DNA of 64,000 bases, from NCBI RefSeq assembly GCF_049568105.1, contig NZ_CP145335.1, positions 2,170,001-2,234,000 on the forward strand, written 5' to 3'. A program made the position numbers and the translations under genes. A model generated the notes under the pieces. It had not been told where the DNA came from. It did not search any database and was given only the letters and a program-made list of their open reading frames with translations. The DNA is from Salinisphaera sp049568105. Lineage in GTDB: Bacteria; Pseudomonadota; Gammaproteobacteria; Nevskiales; Salinisphaeraceae. This document shows positions 52,789 through 61,545 of this stretch, one piece after another; the stretch's first letter is position 1, and each line of letters begins with the position of its first letter.

Positions 52789-55700
52789 ATGTTCTATCTC
52801 TATCACCACAACGATCTTTCACGGCTAGCCGAACTGTTCGGTGCGCTGCGCCAGCGCGGCCCGGTATCGCCTCTGGCCAGCGACACGGTCCTGGCGCCGA
52901 ACGCCGGTATCGGCCGCTGGCTGCGTATTCAGCTCGCCGAGAGCGAAGGCATCGCCGCCAATATCGCCGGCCGCCTGCCGGGGGAATTCATCTGGCAGCT
53001 GCTGCGCGAGGTGATGCCCGATGCCCCAGCCGGCCAACACTTCGAACCGGACTGTCTGCCTTGGCATCTGTATGCCACGCTGCCGGCAATGGCCAGCGAG
53101 ATTCCGGCGGTTGCCGATTATCTCGGCCGCCCGGTCGACGAGGTCCGCCGCTATCAGCTCGCCCGCCAGCTGGCCGATGTGTTCGATCAATACCTGGTGT
53201 ATCGCGCCGACATGCTGTTCGCCTGGGAAGCCGGCGAAGTACCGGCCGACAATCCCGGCTGCTGGCAGGCCCGGGTCTGGCACTGGCTGACCCGGGCCCA
53301 CCGGCTGGGCACCCAACACCGGGCGCGGGTACTCCACGACTTCACGGCCCGCCTAGAACAGGACAAGCCGCTGCAACGACGGGTGATCGCCCATTGCCCG
53401 GAATCGCTGTACTGCTTCGGCTTAGTCGCCCTGGCCCCCGATCATCTACGGCTGCTCTATGCCCTGGCCGAGCATATCGACGTACATTTCCTGCTGCCCA
53501 ACCCTAGCGAGGCCTACTGGGGCGATATCACCGCCGGCCGGCTGGATCTGGCCCTGCCCACGGTCGAAGACGATGCCGAACCGCTGCCCGGCGAAACCAT
53601 GGTCGAAGCCGGCCATCCGCTGCTCGGCGCCCTCGGGCGTATGGCCCGCGATACCCTGCGGGTACTCTACTCGGACGAATTCGCCGGCATGATCGAGCCG
53701 GAGCTCGGCGAGCTCATGGCCTATGACATGCCAGGCGAGGACAGCCTGCTGCATCGTATCCAGTCGGATATCGTCGCCCTCGACTGCCGAGATTCCGCCC
53801 AGGGGATGGACGCCAACGATCATTCTGTCGAAGTCCATGCCTGTCATAGCCCGCTGCGCGAGATCCAGGTGCTCCAGGACCAGCTGTTGGATCGCCTGGC
53901 CGGCGACGATCAACGTGTGGCCGCCGGCGAGATCGCCCCCAATCAACGCCTGGCACCGCGCGACATCATCGTCATGCTGCCGGACGTCGCTGCCTATGCG
54001 CCGGCTATCCAGGCGGTATTCGGCGGTGCGCCAGCCGATCGCTATTTGCCCTTCGGCCTGGCCGACCGGGCCCGCTCGGCGGCCCACCCGATCGTGACCA
54101 CGATCTCGGCCCTGCTCGATCTGCCGCTGTATCGCTGGAGCGCCAGCGAACTGCTCGACCTATTGGCCGTTCCGGCAGTCATGCGTCGTTTCGGGCTGGC
54201 CGCCGGCGATCTGGATACCATCACCGACTGGGTCGGCGAAGCCGGTATCCGCTGGGGCCGGGATGCCAGCCATCGCGAGCGCCTGGGCGCCGGCGCCTTC
54301 GCACAGAATACCTGGCGCTTCGGGCTGGACCGGCTGTTGCTGGGCGTGACCCAGGCCGACGACGAAACGCTGATCGACGGTGTTGCTCCCTGGGCCGACC
54401 TAGAAGGCGGGGCCACGGCAGCGCTCGGCAAGCTGTGGCGTTTCGAGGATACCCTGGCCACCGTGGCGGATGCCCTGGCCGAGCCTGCCACCCCGGGCGA
54501 ATGGCAGACGCGGCTGAACCATATGCTGGATGCGTTGATCGCCCCGTCTACCGAGTCGCCCGACGAACAGCGCGCGGTCGATTCGCTGCGCAGCGTGTTC
54601 GCCCGCTTCGATACGGCCGAGGCCTGTACCCGCGACCAACCGCTGACCAACGATCGGCGCCTGTCCTGGCCGGCCGTCCGTGACAATCTGCGTGCCACGC
54701 TGGATGCAGCCGCCGAACGCCAGCCGTTTCTGGCCGGCGGCATTACCTTCTGTGGCATGGTGCCGCTACGAGCGGTGCCGTTTCGTATGGTCTGCGTGCT
54801 CGGCATGAACGACTCGGCTTTCCCGCGCCAAGACACCGGCCGGGCTTTTAACGTCATGTTCAATGCCCCGCGGCTGGGGGATCGCAATACCCGCGACGAC
54901 GACCGCCTGCTGTTCCTCCAGGCCCTGACCGCGGCCCGCGATGCGTTTTACATCAGCTATATCGGCCAGGATGTCAACACCGGCGAAGCCCTGCCGCCCT
55001 CGCCGATCGTCGGCGAGACCCTGGAATTTATCCGGCGCTATTATTTTCGCGACTGGGAGGCCCAGGCCTTCGAACAACGACTGGTCCATCACCAGCCCAT
55101 GCAGCCGTTCTCGCCGCGTTATTTCGCCCCCGACGAAGCCGATGCCCGCGTATTCACCTATGCCGGCGACTGGCGGGAAGCCACCCGTGCCTCGATCGGC
55201 GCCCGCGAAGCTGGCCAACCGCTGCTCGACGGCAGCCGGGCCGAGCCGGCCGAGCCGGTGGAGGCGATCGATCTCGACACCCTCAAGCGGTTTTTCGACC
55301 ACCCGCCCCGGGCTTTCTTTCGCGAGCGCATCAAGCTCAATCTGGAAATCGAGGATCGCCAGGTCGACGACGCCGAGCCGATCGCACTGAACGCCCTGGC
55401 TGCCGCCCAGCTACGCGAGCGCCTGTTCGCCTCCGCCGACCAGACCGGCGCCGAGGCGATCGATCTGGCCCCAAGTGCCCTCGAAAAAGCCCGCGGCAGC
55501 CTGCCTCCCCCGCCGCTGGCCGATGCCCACTACGCCGACCAAGCCGAGGCGGTCAACGATCTGCTGCCAATCTGGCAGACCTGGAAAGCCGAAGGCAGGC
55601 CCGAGACCCTCGATATTCAGTGCGACCTACCGGTCGATGGCCGGCCGATTCGTGTCACCGGCCGGGTCCATCAATGCTGGCCTAGCGCCCTGCGTCGGCT

Positions 55701-56184
55701 GCGCACCGGCAAGCTGCGCACCCGGTTCCGGCTGCGTTTCTGGATCGACTATCTGGCGGCCGTCGTGGCTGGCCACGATCTGGATCTACAGATGGCCGGC
55801 TTCGCCCCCAAGCAGAAAGACAACGAGTTCATCGAATACGCCGGCTGCATGGATCGCGACAGCGCGCAGGCCGAACTCGCCGGGCTGGTGCAGCTGTATA
55901 TCGCCGGCCAAAGCCAGCCGCTGGCCTATCATCCGGATCTGGACGATGCCTACAAACCCGAGGATCAAGACAAAGCCTTCGATAACGTCAGCTTTGGCTT
56001 CAAACCCGGGGCGTTCTTCCAGCATCATCTCACCCGCGACCCCTACTTCAGCCTGTTGCTGGGCCCGGACCATGCCCCACTAGGCGAAACCGAAGAAGAC
56101 AGTCCTTTCATCGCCGCCATCGATGCCATCAGCGGGCCGATGAACGCCGCCATCAAACCCATCGCCAGCGAGGGCGCGTCATGA
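52789..56184 (+). CDS. recC: Exodeoxyribonuclease V subunit gamma
   Basis: A 1131-residue RecC, full length. It opens MFYLYHHNDLSRLAELF, the usual RecC start, then has LAPNAGIGRWLRIQLAE, FCGMVPLRAVPFRMVCVLGMND and FPRQDTGRAFNVM. RecC lacks helicase motifs in working form, splits the duplex and recognises Chi in the RecBCD complex. Its stop overlaps the RecB start in an ATGA, so the two are translationally coupled. RecD is separated from recB by an accessory insertion. Confidence 0.95.
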   Translation: MFYLYHHNDLSRLAELFGALRQRGPVSPLASDTVLAPNAGIGRWLRIQLAESEGIAANIAGRLPGEFIWQLLREVMPDAPAGQHFEPDCLPWHLYATLPAMASEIPAVADYLGRPVDEVRRYQLARQLADVFDQYLVYRADMLFAWEAGEVPADNPGCWQARVWHWLTRAHRLGTQHRARVLHDFTARLEQDKPLQRRVIAHCPESLYCFGLVALAPDHLRLLYALAEHIDVHFLLPNPSEAYWGDITAGRLDLALPTVEDDAEPLPGETMVEAGHPLLGALGRMARDTLRVLYSDEFAGMIEPELGELMAYDMPGEDSLLHRIQSDIVALDCRDSAQGMDANDHSVEVHACHSPLREIQVLQDQLLDRLAGDDQRVAAGEIAPNQRLAPRDIIVMLPDVAAYAPAIQAVFGGAPADRYLPFGLADRARSAAHPIVTTISALLDLPLYRWSASELLDLLAVPAVMRRFGLAAGDLDTITDWVGEAGIRWGRDASHRERLGAGAFAQNTWRFGLDRLLLGVTQADDETLIDGVAPWADLEGGATAALGKLWRFEDTLATVADALAEPATPGEWQTRLNHMLDALIAPSTESPDEQRAVDSLRSVFARFDTAEACTRDQPLTNDRRLSWPAVRDNLRATLDAAAERQPFLAGGITFCGMVPLRAVPFRMVCVLGMNDSAFPRQDTGRAFNVMFNAPRLGDRNTRDDDRLLFLQALTAARDAFYISYIGQDVNTGEALPPSPIVGETLEFIRRYYFRDWEAQAFEQRLVHHQPMQPFSPRYFAPDEADARVFTYAGDWREATRASIGAREAGQPLLDGSRAEPAEPVEAIDLDTLKRFFDHPPRAFFRERIKLNLEIEDRQVDDAEPIALNALAAAQLRERLFASADQTGAEAIDLAPSALEKARGSLPPPPLADAHYADQAEAVNDLLPIWQTWKAEGRPETLDIQCDLPVDGRPIRVTGRVHQCWPSALRRLRTGKLRTRFRLRFWIDYLAAVVAGHDLDLQMAGFAPKQKDNEFIEYAGCMDRDSAQAELAGLVQLYIAGQSQPLAYHPDLDDAYKPEDQDKAFDNVSFGFKPGAFFQHHLTRDPYFSLLLGPDHAPLGETEEDSPFIAAIDAISGPMNAAIKPIASEGAS

Positions 56185-59100
56185 GCGTGCATAGCCAGCC
56201 GTTCGATGCAGCCCGCATGCCGCTATCCGGGCTGCGCCTGATCGAAGCCAGCGCCGGCACCGGCAAGACGTTTTCGCTCGCCGGGCTGTATCTGCGCCTG
56301 ATCGTCGAGCAACGCGCCTCGGTGCGCGATGTACTGGTGATGACGTTCACCCGGGCCGCCACCCAGGAACTGCGCGAACGGATCCGCGCCCGGCTCGCCC
56401 AGGCCGCGCTGATCGCCCACGACGCTGGCCAGGCCCGCCCCGGCCATCCCGAAGACGAATTCACCCGGCAGATTCTGGACGGCGTCGACGAAGAACCGGC
56501 CGCCCTGGCCCGACGCCTGGCTGATGCCGCAGCCCGGGTCGACGAAGCCACGATCGTGACCATCCACGGCTTTGCCCAACGCGCGGCGACCGAAAACGCC
56601 TTCGAATCGGCGCTCGCCTTCGATCGCGGCGAAGCCGTGGACGATCCCCAGATCTATCGCGAAGCCGCCGCCGACTATTGGCGCGAGCATGTCTTCGGCG
56701 CAGCCGCCGCAGCCGGCGATGTACTGGCCCTCTGGCCCTCGCCGGAAGCGCTCTATACCACCATCAAGCCTGTGCTGGACAAGCCGCATGCCCGGCTGGC
56801 CGGTATCGACCGGGGCCGCCTGGCCGCGCTGCAAGACCAACTGGCGCAACACTGGCCCGGCACCGCCGAGCCATTGGCAACAACACTCGGTGAGGCCTTC
56901 GAAGCCGATGCGCTACTAAAAAGCGGCACGCTTTATAAAACCCTCGCCCCGGAAGACGATATCGGCGCGCTGATCGCCGATCTGGATCGCCGTATCACGG
57001 CCGCCATCGAGGCCGGCAGCCCGCCGGCGCTGCCGGAATGGCTGCTCACCCTCGACGCGCCAGCGCCGCAGTTCAAAAAAGCCGCCAAGCACCAGGCTTA
57101 TGCCGAGCCGTTGGCCGATCTGGCCGTGTTACCCACGCTGGTCGAGATGCAGCCACTGGCCCGGCTGGTCGCGATCGACGAAGCCGCCCAGGCCGTGGCC
57201 GACCGGGCCGCCGCACGCAAGATCGAGCGCCGACAATACAGCTACGACGACCTCATCATCGCCCTGTACGGCGCGCTCAGCCATGACCGCACCGGCGATC
57301 GGCTCGCCGATGCCCTGCACGCCCGCTGGCCCTGGGCACTGGTCGACGAATTCCAGGATACCGACCCGCTGCAGTACGCGAGCCTGTCGCGGATCTATCT
57401 CGACACCCCTCGCGAGCATGGCGCACTGCTGCTGATCGGCGATCCGAAACAGGCCATCTATGGCTTCCGCGGCGGCGATATCTATGCCTATCTGGCCGCG
57501 GCCCACGCTGCGCGCGAAGCCCGCTATACGCTGACCACCAACTTCCGCTCGACCCAGGGCGTGCTCGATGCCATCGAAGCCCTCTACGGCCTGCCCGGCA
57601 GCGCGCCCTTCGTCGTCCCCGAGATCGATTTCCCGCATGTCCAGGCCGGACGGCGCACGGGCGATCGCCGGCTGGTGGCTGCAGACGGCGCCGAGCGCTG
57701 TCCGCTGACTTTCTGGCAGCTGCATGGCAACGAAAGCCAGCTCAAAAACGGCAAGACGAAAAACCCGTCCAAGGCCGACGACAATGCCCGGCTGATCGCC
57801 GAAACCGTGGGCGGCATCGCCGCGCTCTTGAACGGCACCGCCGAGCAATGGCAGTACGACGACGGCAGCACCCGCGCGGTGGCGCCTCGCGATATCGCGG
57901 TGCTGGTCAACAGTCACCGCGAAGCCACCGCCCTGCAGGCGGCCCTGGCCGCCGATGGCATCCGCGCGGTCTGCCAGCACCGCGAATCGGTGTTTTCCAG
58001 TATCGAAGCGGCCGATCTGCGTCTGATCCTGCGGGCCATGGCGCAGCCGGATGATGTGATGGCCGTCCGCGCGGCCCAGCCGACTGCGCTGCTCGGCAAG
58101 CGCCTGGCCGACCTGATCGCCCTGGCCGACGACGACCACGCCATGCAGCTCGCCATCGAGCGTTTTCATGCGCTCTACGAGGCCTGGCGACGACGCGGCG
58201 TGCTCTCGGCGCTAGAAGACCTGTTCGTGGCCGCCGCGCCGGGCATCCTGGCGCTGACCGACGGCGAACGCCGTATGAGCAACTATCTCCAGCTCGGCGA
58301 AATGCTTGCCAATGCCGAAGGCGAGTGTTTCGGCATGGCCAGTCTCGTGCGCTGGCTGGACGACCATATCGCCGCCGCCGACAACGGCACCCTCGGCGCC
58401 GACGATGAAAGCCAGCTGCGGCTCGAATCGGATGCCGACCTGGTCCGTATCAGCACTGTACATGCCTCCAAGGGCCTGCAATATCCGATCGTGTTCCTGC
58501 CGTTTACCCCCTGGCTCGGCAGTGCGGGCAGCGCCGACAAGCCGCCCTTGATCTTCCATGCACAGGACGAGGCCGCCGATAGCAGTCAGGCGCTGATCGA
58601 TCTGGTCGGCCAGGATCAGGCGAACATCAACCAGGCCATGATCGAGGCCCGCTCCGAAGCCCTGCGCCTGCTCTATGTCGCCCTTACCCGGTCCGAACAG
58701 GCGCTGGTCGTCGGCTGGCGCGAACCGGACGACTACGGCGTAAGCAGTGCCCTCGGCGATCTGCTGTATCGCCACGGCATCGCCGGCGGCGGTGCGCTCG
58801 ACCGGCTGCATGCCGATCACCCGCAAGCGATCGATGTGGTGCCGATCGATACCACGAAAACCGCCCGGCGCCCGGCGACAGCCCCGAACCCAGAGGCCGA
58901 ACAGCTCGGCCCGGCCCGGCACGACCTGCCGGCCCCGCGCCTGCGCTGGTCTACCTACAGCTTTTCACGGCTAGCCCATGCCCCGGCCGATACCACCCCG
59001 GCGGATCTGCCCGAACCCGGCGCCGAAGACGAACTGGCCACCCAGCCACCCGAAGCTTTGGAAGACGTTCCCGAAGGCGAGCTGCCGAAGCTCGACGAGC

Positions 59101-59867
59101 GCCTGTCTGGCGTACGCTTTGGCTCGGCCGTGCATGACCTGCTCGAAGCCCAGCTGAAAAACCCGCTACACGGCCCCTGGCCCCAGCCCGGCCAGGCCCT
59201 CGCTGAGGAACAGCGCCATACGGTCTACCACACGCTCCGCCAATACGGCCTGATCGGCGAGGACGCGGCCGACCCGCGTATCGACGACACCGCCGACCTG
59301 GTCGCCCGCACCCTGCATACGCCGTTGCCCGGCATCGGTGCTCTGGCCGGTATCGACCGCGGACGGATGCTTACCGAAATGGAATTCATGCTGCGCCTGG
59401 GCGGCCATCGCCTCGGTGCGCTGGTCGATACCCTACGCGAAGCCGGCTACCTGCCCGCGGCCATTGGCGGCCACCCAGCCCAAACCCTCTACGGGCTCAT
59501 GCAAGGCTTTATCGATCTGGTGGTCGAAGTCGACGGCGCCTACGTCATTCTCGACTACAAGACCAACCGCCTCGGCGATACGCCCGCGGCCTATCGCAAC
59601 GACGCCCTAGGCCGGGCCATCGGCCGGGCCCATTACGACCTGCAGTATCTGATCTATACCGTGGCCCTGCACCGGCATTTGAAGCGCTGCCTGGGCGAGC
59701 AGTACGAGCCGTCCGTTCATCTGGGCGGTGTGCAATATCTGTTTGTGCGGGCGATGGATGGCGTCAGCGATATCGGCGTGTTTGCCGATCGCCCCCCGAT
59801 CGAACTCGTCGAAGCACTCGATGCGTTGTTCGACGGGCAAGTCGCGGGCCGGGAAATACCCGCATGA
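56181..59867 (+). CDS. recB: Exodeoxyribonuclease V subunit beta
   Basis: A 1228-residue RecB with all expected parts. Walker A is EASAGTGKTFSLAGLYLRL; WALVDEFQDTDPLQYASL is motif II, RLLYVALTRSEQALVVGW is motif VI, and the C-terminal nuclease has GFIDLVVEVDGAYVILDYKT with the catalytic Asp-x-Lys. RecB is the 3'-5' helicase and nuclease of RecBCD, which processes double-strand breaks and degrades foreign DNA. Coding continues to 59867, directly before REP-like hairpins. Confidence 0.97.
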   Translation: MSVHSQPFDAARMPLSGLRLIEASAGTGKTFSLAGLYLRLIVEQRASVRDVLVMTFTRAATQELRERIRARLAQAALIAHDAGQARPGHPEDEFTRQILDGVDEEPAALARRLADAAARVDEATIVTIHGFAQRAATENAFESALAFDRGEAVDDPQIYREAAADYWREHVFGAAAAAGDVLALWPSPEALYTTIKPVLDKPHARLAGIDRGRLAALQDQLAQHWPGTAEPLATTLGEAFEADALLKSGTLYKTLAPEDDIGALIADLDRRITAAIEAGSPPALPEWLLTLDAPAPQFKKAAKHQAYAEPLADLAVLPTLVEMQPLARLVAIDEAAQAVADRAAARKIERRQYSYDDLIIALYGALSHDRTGDRLADALHARWPWALVDEFQDTDPLQYASLSRIYLDTPREHGALLLIGDPKQAIYGFRGGDIYAYLAAAHAAREARYTLTTNFRSTQGVLDAIEALYGLPGSAPFVVPEIDFPHVQAGRRTGDRRLVAADGAERCPLTFWQLHGNESQLKNGKTKNPSKADDNARLIAETVGGIAALLNGTAEQWQYDDGSTRAVAPRDIAVLVNSHREATALQAALAADGIRAVCQHRESVFSSIEAADLRLILRAMAQPDDVMAVRAAQPTALLGKRLADLIALADDDHAMQLAIERFHALYEAWRRRGVLSALEDLFVAAAPGILALTDGERRMSNYLQLGEMLANAEGECFGMASLVRWLDDHIAAADNGTLGADDESQLRLESDADLVRISTVHASKGLQYPIVFLPFTPWLGSAGSADKPPLIFHAQDEAADSSQALIDLVGQDQANINQAMIEARSEALRLLYVALTRSEQALVVGWREPDDYGVSSALGDLLYRHGIAGGGALDRLHADHPQAIDVVPIDTTKTARRPATAPNPEAEQLGPARHDLPAPRLRWSTYSFSRLAHAPADTTPADLPEPGAEDELATQPPEALEDVPEGELPKLDERLSGVRFGSAVHDLLEAQLKNPLHGPWPQPGQALAEEQRHTVYHTLRQYGLIGEDAADPRIDDTADLVARTLHTPLPGIGALAGIDRGRMLTEMEFMLRLGGHRLGALVDTLREAGYLPAAIGGHPAQTLYGLMQGFIDLVVEVDGAYVILDYKTNRLGDTPAAYRNDALGRAIGRAHYDLQYLIYTVALHRHLKRCLGEQYEPSVHLGGVQYLFVRAMDGVSDIGVFADRPPIELVEALDALFDGQVAGREIPA

Positions 59868-59885
59868 CCACCCAACCCCACGTAG

Positions 59886-59979
59886 GTCGGCTTAGGCCGC
59901 AGGCCATAAGCCGACATGGCGACGCGCACCACCGCACGAGGGCCCTGACCCACGTCGGATTACGCTTCGCTAATCTGGC
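59886..59979. repeat. Two REP-like palindromic hairpins after recB
   Basis: GTCGGCTTA (59886-59894) pairs with TAAGCCGAC (59907-59915), enclosing a GGCC-GCA-GGCC inner stem. A second unit, GTCGGATTA with TAATCTGGC (59954-59979), pairs through two G-T wobbles. Both share the GTCGGxTTA start. They resemble the REP/BIME-type repeats often found between genes in gammaproteobacteria. They start 18 bases after the recB stop and may protect or end its mRNA. Confidence 0.65.
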
Positions 59980-60050
59980 CAACGCGGCTGGCGAGTCGCG
60001 CAGTCAACTTAGCGGTATCGACGTTCCGGCTACGATGCTGATTTCAAAGC

Positions 60051-60710
60051 TGGGGTTTCGCGCTGATGCGCGAGTGGCTTTTCTTGCTTGCCCAAGAAAA
60101 GTCACCAAAAGAAGGGCACCCGACACGGCGCCGGCTACGCCCTGCCGTACGAGGCGAGGAGCAGGGCTTTCCCGGCGTAGCCGGGATGCGACCGCCGGCG
60201 TTCGGCACGAGCCCGAAGCCAAGACTCGTACGGTTCGCCCCGCCGAGGGTCGCATCCCACAGCTCCGCTGCGGGAAGACCCTGCTCCGCCTCTCGGGGCG
60301 ATACTCCGATGCTCGCGGCGACGGGATGCGGCAAAAACTCGGACGGCTTTGGCCGTCCTCAAACACCTTGCCGCACCGGCGCAATGCGCCGGACACCCGC
60401 CGCCGCTGCGCGTCTCCGTCGCCGTGTAACCGGATGGAATACAGGCACTCCCTCCCCTGGCATAACGGGCCCGCGCTGTATTCGGGTCCCCTTGGGCGCA
60501 GCGCCGAGCAGTGGAGGCCGCAAGAGGAAAAAGACAGCCGTGTGTCTGAGGGCCGCGCAGCGGCGCGAGTTTCGCGGCTGTCCCTCTTGCGGCCGGAGCC
60601 GCGCAGGGCATCGATGCGAAGCATCGACGCAAGACAGGGTGTCCTTTCCTTTGGTTACTTTCGTTTGGACAAGCAAACGAAAGTGACTCGCGCATCAGCG
60701 CGAAACCCCA
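60051..60710. repeat. 660-bp element with inverted ends and extensive nested stems, no protein gene
   Basis: The ends are inverted copies: 25 identical bases, TGGGGTTTCGCGCTGATGCG and CGAGT, read inward at 60051 and outward to 60710. Just inside each end lies a hairpin. The left one is CTTTTCTTG/CAAGAAAAG (60078-60101); the right one is ACTTTCGTTTG/CAAACGAAAGT (60657-60684). The two differ in sequence yet both pair perfectly and keep a related 6-nt loop. Further inside, GAGGC and GGAGCAGGG pair with CCCTGCTCC and GCCTC (60151-60166 with 60279-60292), GGGATGCGACC with GGTCGCATCCC (60183/60248), TGCGGCAA with TTGCCGCA, GGACGGC with GCCGTCC, and GGCCGCAAGAGG plus GACAGCCG with their partners at 60575-60594. 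Open frames here run on both strands but are Arg/Ser/Pro-rich shadows. I recall similar end sequences as spurious ORFs in other proteobacteria. No transposase is present. Confidence 0.8.
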
Positions 60711-60811
60711 ACTCAAACACAACTCACAGCCAATTAAAGCCGCAGGACACTAAAACCAACACGGCCCGAACAAGCCGGACGTCTGCCGACATCTACCCGC
60801 TCCGCAGCGCG

Positions 60812-61096
60812 CTAAGCCGCAACAATCGGCTCGACATGCCGCGCCGGCCGATGCGCCGACAAATCGTACGTCGTCTGCAAATTGATCCAGAACTCCGGCG
60901 ACGTATTGAACGCCTCGGACAGCAACCAGGCCGTATCCGCCGAAATACCCCGCTTGCCACGAATGATCTCGTTCACCCGCTGAACCGAAATACCGAGATG
61001 AGCCGCCAGCGCCTTCTGGCTCAAGCCAAGCGGCTCCAGAAACTCGGCGGAAAGAACCGTCCCCGGGTGCGTCGATATACGACTTGCGGGAATCAT
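60812..61096 (-). CDS. HigA-family antitoxin-like HTH protein (no HigB partner seen)
   Basis: The ATG at 61096 gives 94 residues; a TTG three codons upstream is less likely. ISTHPGTVLSAEFLEPLGLS, the HTH QKALAAHLGISVQRVNEIIRG and KRGISADTAWLLSEAFNTSP then FWINLQ are classic HigA/VapI features. HigA binds its own promoter and neutralises the HigB RNase, normally encoded just upstream on the same strand. Here the upstream genes are two tiny membrane proteins and no HigB-like frame is visible, so it is an orphan or has an unusual partner. Confidence 0.85.
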   Translation of the reverse strand: MIPASRISTHPGTVLSAEFLEPLGLSQKALAAHLGISVQRVNEIIRGKRGISADTAWLLSEAFNTSPEFWINLQTTYDLSAHRPARHVEPIVAA

Positions 61097-61123
61097 GCGG
61101 ATCAATCGGTATCCAACTCGCCG

Positions 61124-61210
61124 CTATTTCGCGCGGCGTACGGCGTCCAGCGCCAAGTAGGTCAAAAAGCCGCCAGCGGCTATGAGCACCAAGCCCATCA
61201 CGATATCCAT
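61124..61210 (-). CDS. 28-residue single-span membrane peptide
   Basis: The ATG at 61210 lies two bases after the stop of the upstream 75-residue gene and behind a GGAG nine bases away, so it is well placed for coupled translation. The peptide is MDIVMGLVLIAAGGFLTYLA then LDAVRRAK: one hydrophobic helix with a basic C-terminus. Its size and shape resemble small hydrophobic toxins or membrane-protein modulators, but no family is recognised. It is followed after 27 bases by the HigA-like gene. Confidence 0.55.
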   Translation of the reverse strand: MDIVMGLVLIAAGGFLTYLALDAVRRAK

Positions 61211-61212
61211 AG

Positions 61213-61440
61213 CTATATCTCCGAAATTTGGGCGATCTTTCTCTCGATCTGTCGATGCAGTGTCGCGCAACCTACGGCAATGGACAACAAAGCTATAAAA
61301 CCGCTGGCGAGCAAGAACGAGGATGCCGAATACAAGCTGGTCAAAAGCCAGCCAATCAAACTGACTCCCGTGACAATCATTATACCTAGCCACAGTTTGA
61401 GGTATGCGAGCTCTTCTTTGAGTCCATCCAGTTTCGACAT
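61213..61440 (-). CDS. 75-residue two-span membrane protein
   Basis: The ATG at 61440 follows GAGGGA at suitable spacing; a GTG two codons upstream is possible. The protein starts with an amphipathic SKLDGLKEELAYLKLWLG helix, has two hydrophobic spans (GIMIVTGVSLIGWLLTSLY and SFLLASGFIALLSIAVGC) and ends in a charged HRQIERKIAQISEI. I recall small proteins starting KLDELKEELAYLK in other bacteria, often in accessory DNA, with unknown function. The gene is divergent from recD and leads a possible three-gene unit with the 28-residue peptide and HigA. Confidence 0.65.
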   Translation of the reverse strand: MSKLDGLKEELAYLKLWLGIMIVTGVSLIGWLLTSLYSASSFLLASGFIALLSIAVGCATLHRQIERKIAQISEI

Positions 61441-61545
61441 AGACACGCGTCCCTCGATTTCAATTCACGATAGCACCAAAGCACTTCAGATTCGTTCAAC
61501 ACAATTGACGGATCACTTCGCCTTGACCGCTCAATCCGTTTAACG

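Noticed and set aside
57129..58169. 346-residue minus-strand frame within recB
   Set aside because: It is antisense to intact helicase motifs, with no start signal or domain.
59864..61543. A 559-residue open frame spanning the whole recB-recD gap
   Set aside because: It runs through the inverted-repeat element, antisense to the HigA-like and small membrane genes, has Arg/Ser-rich low-complexity composition and no domain. Its openness follows from base composition.
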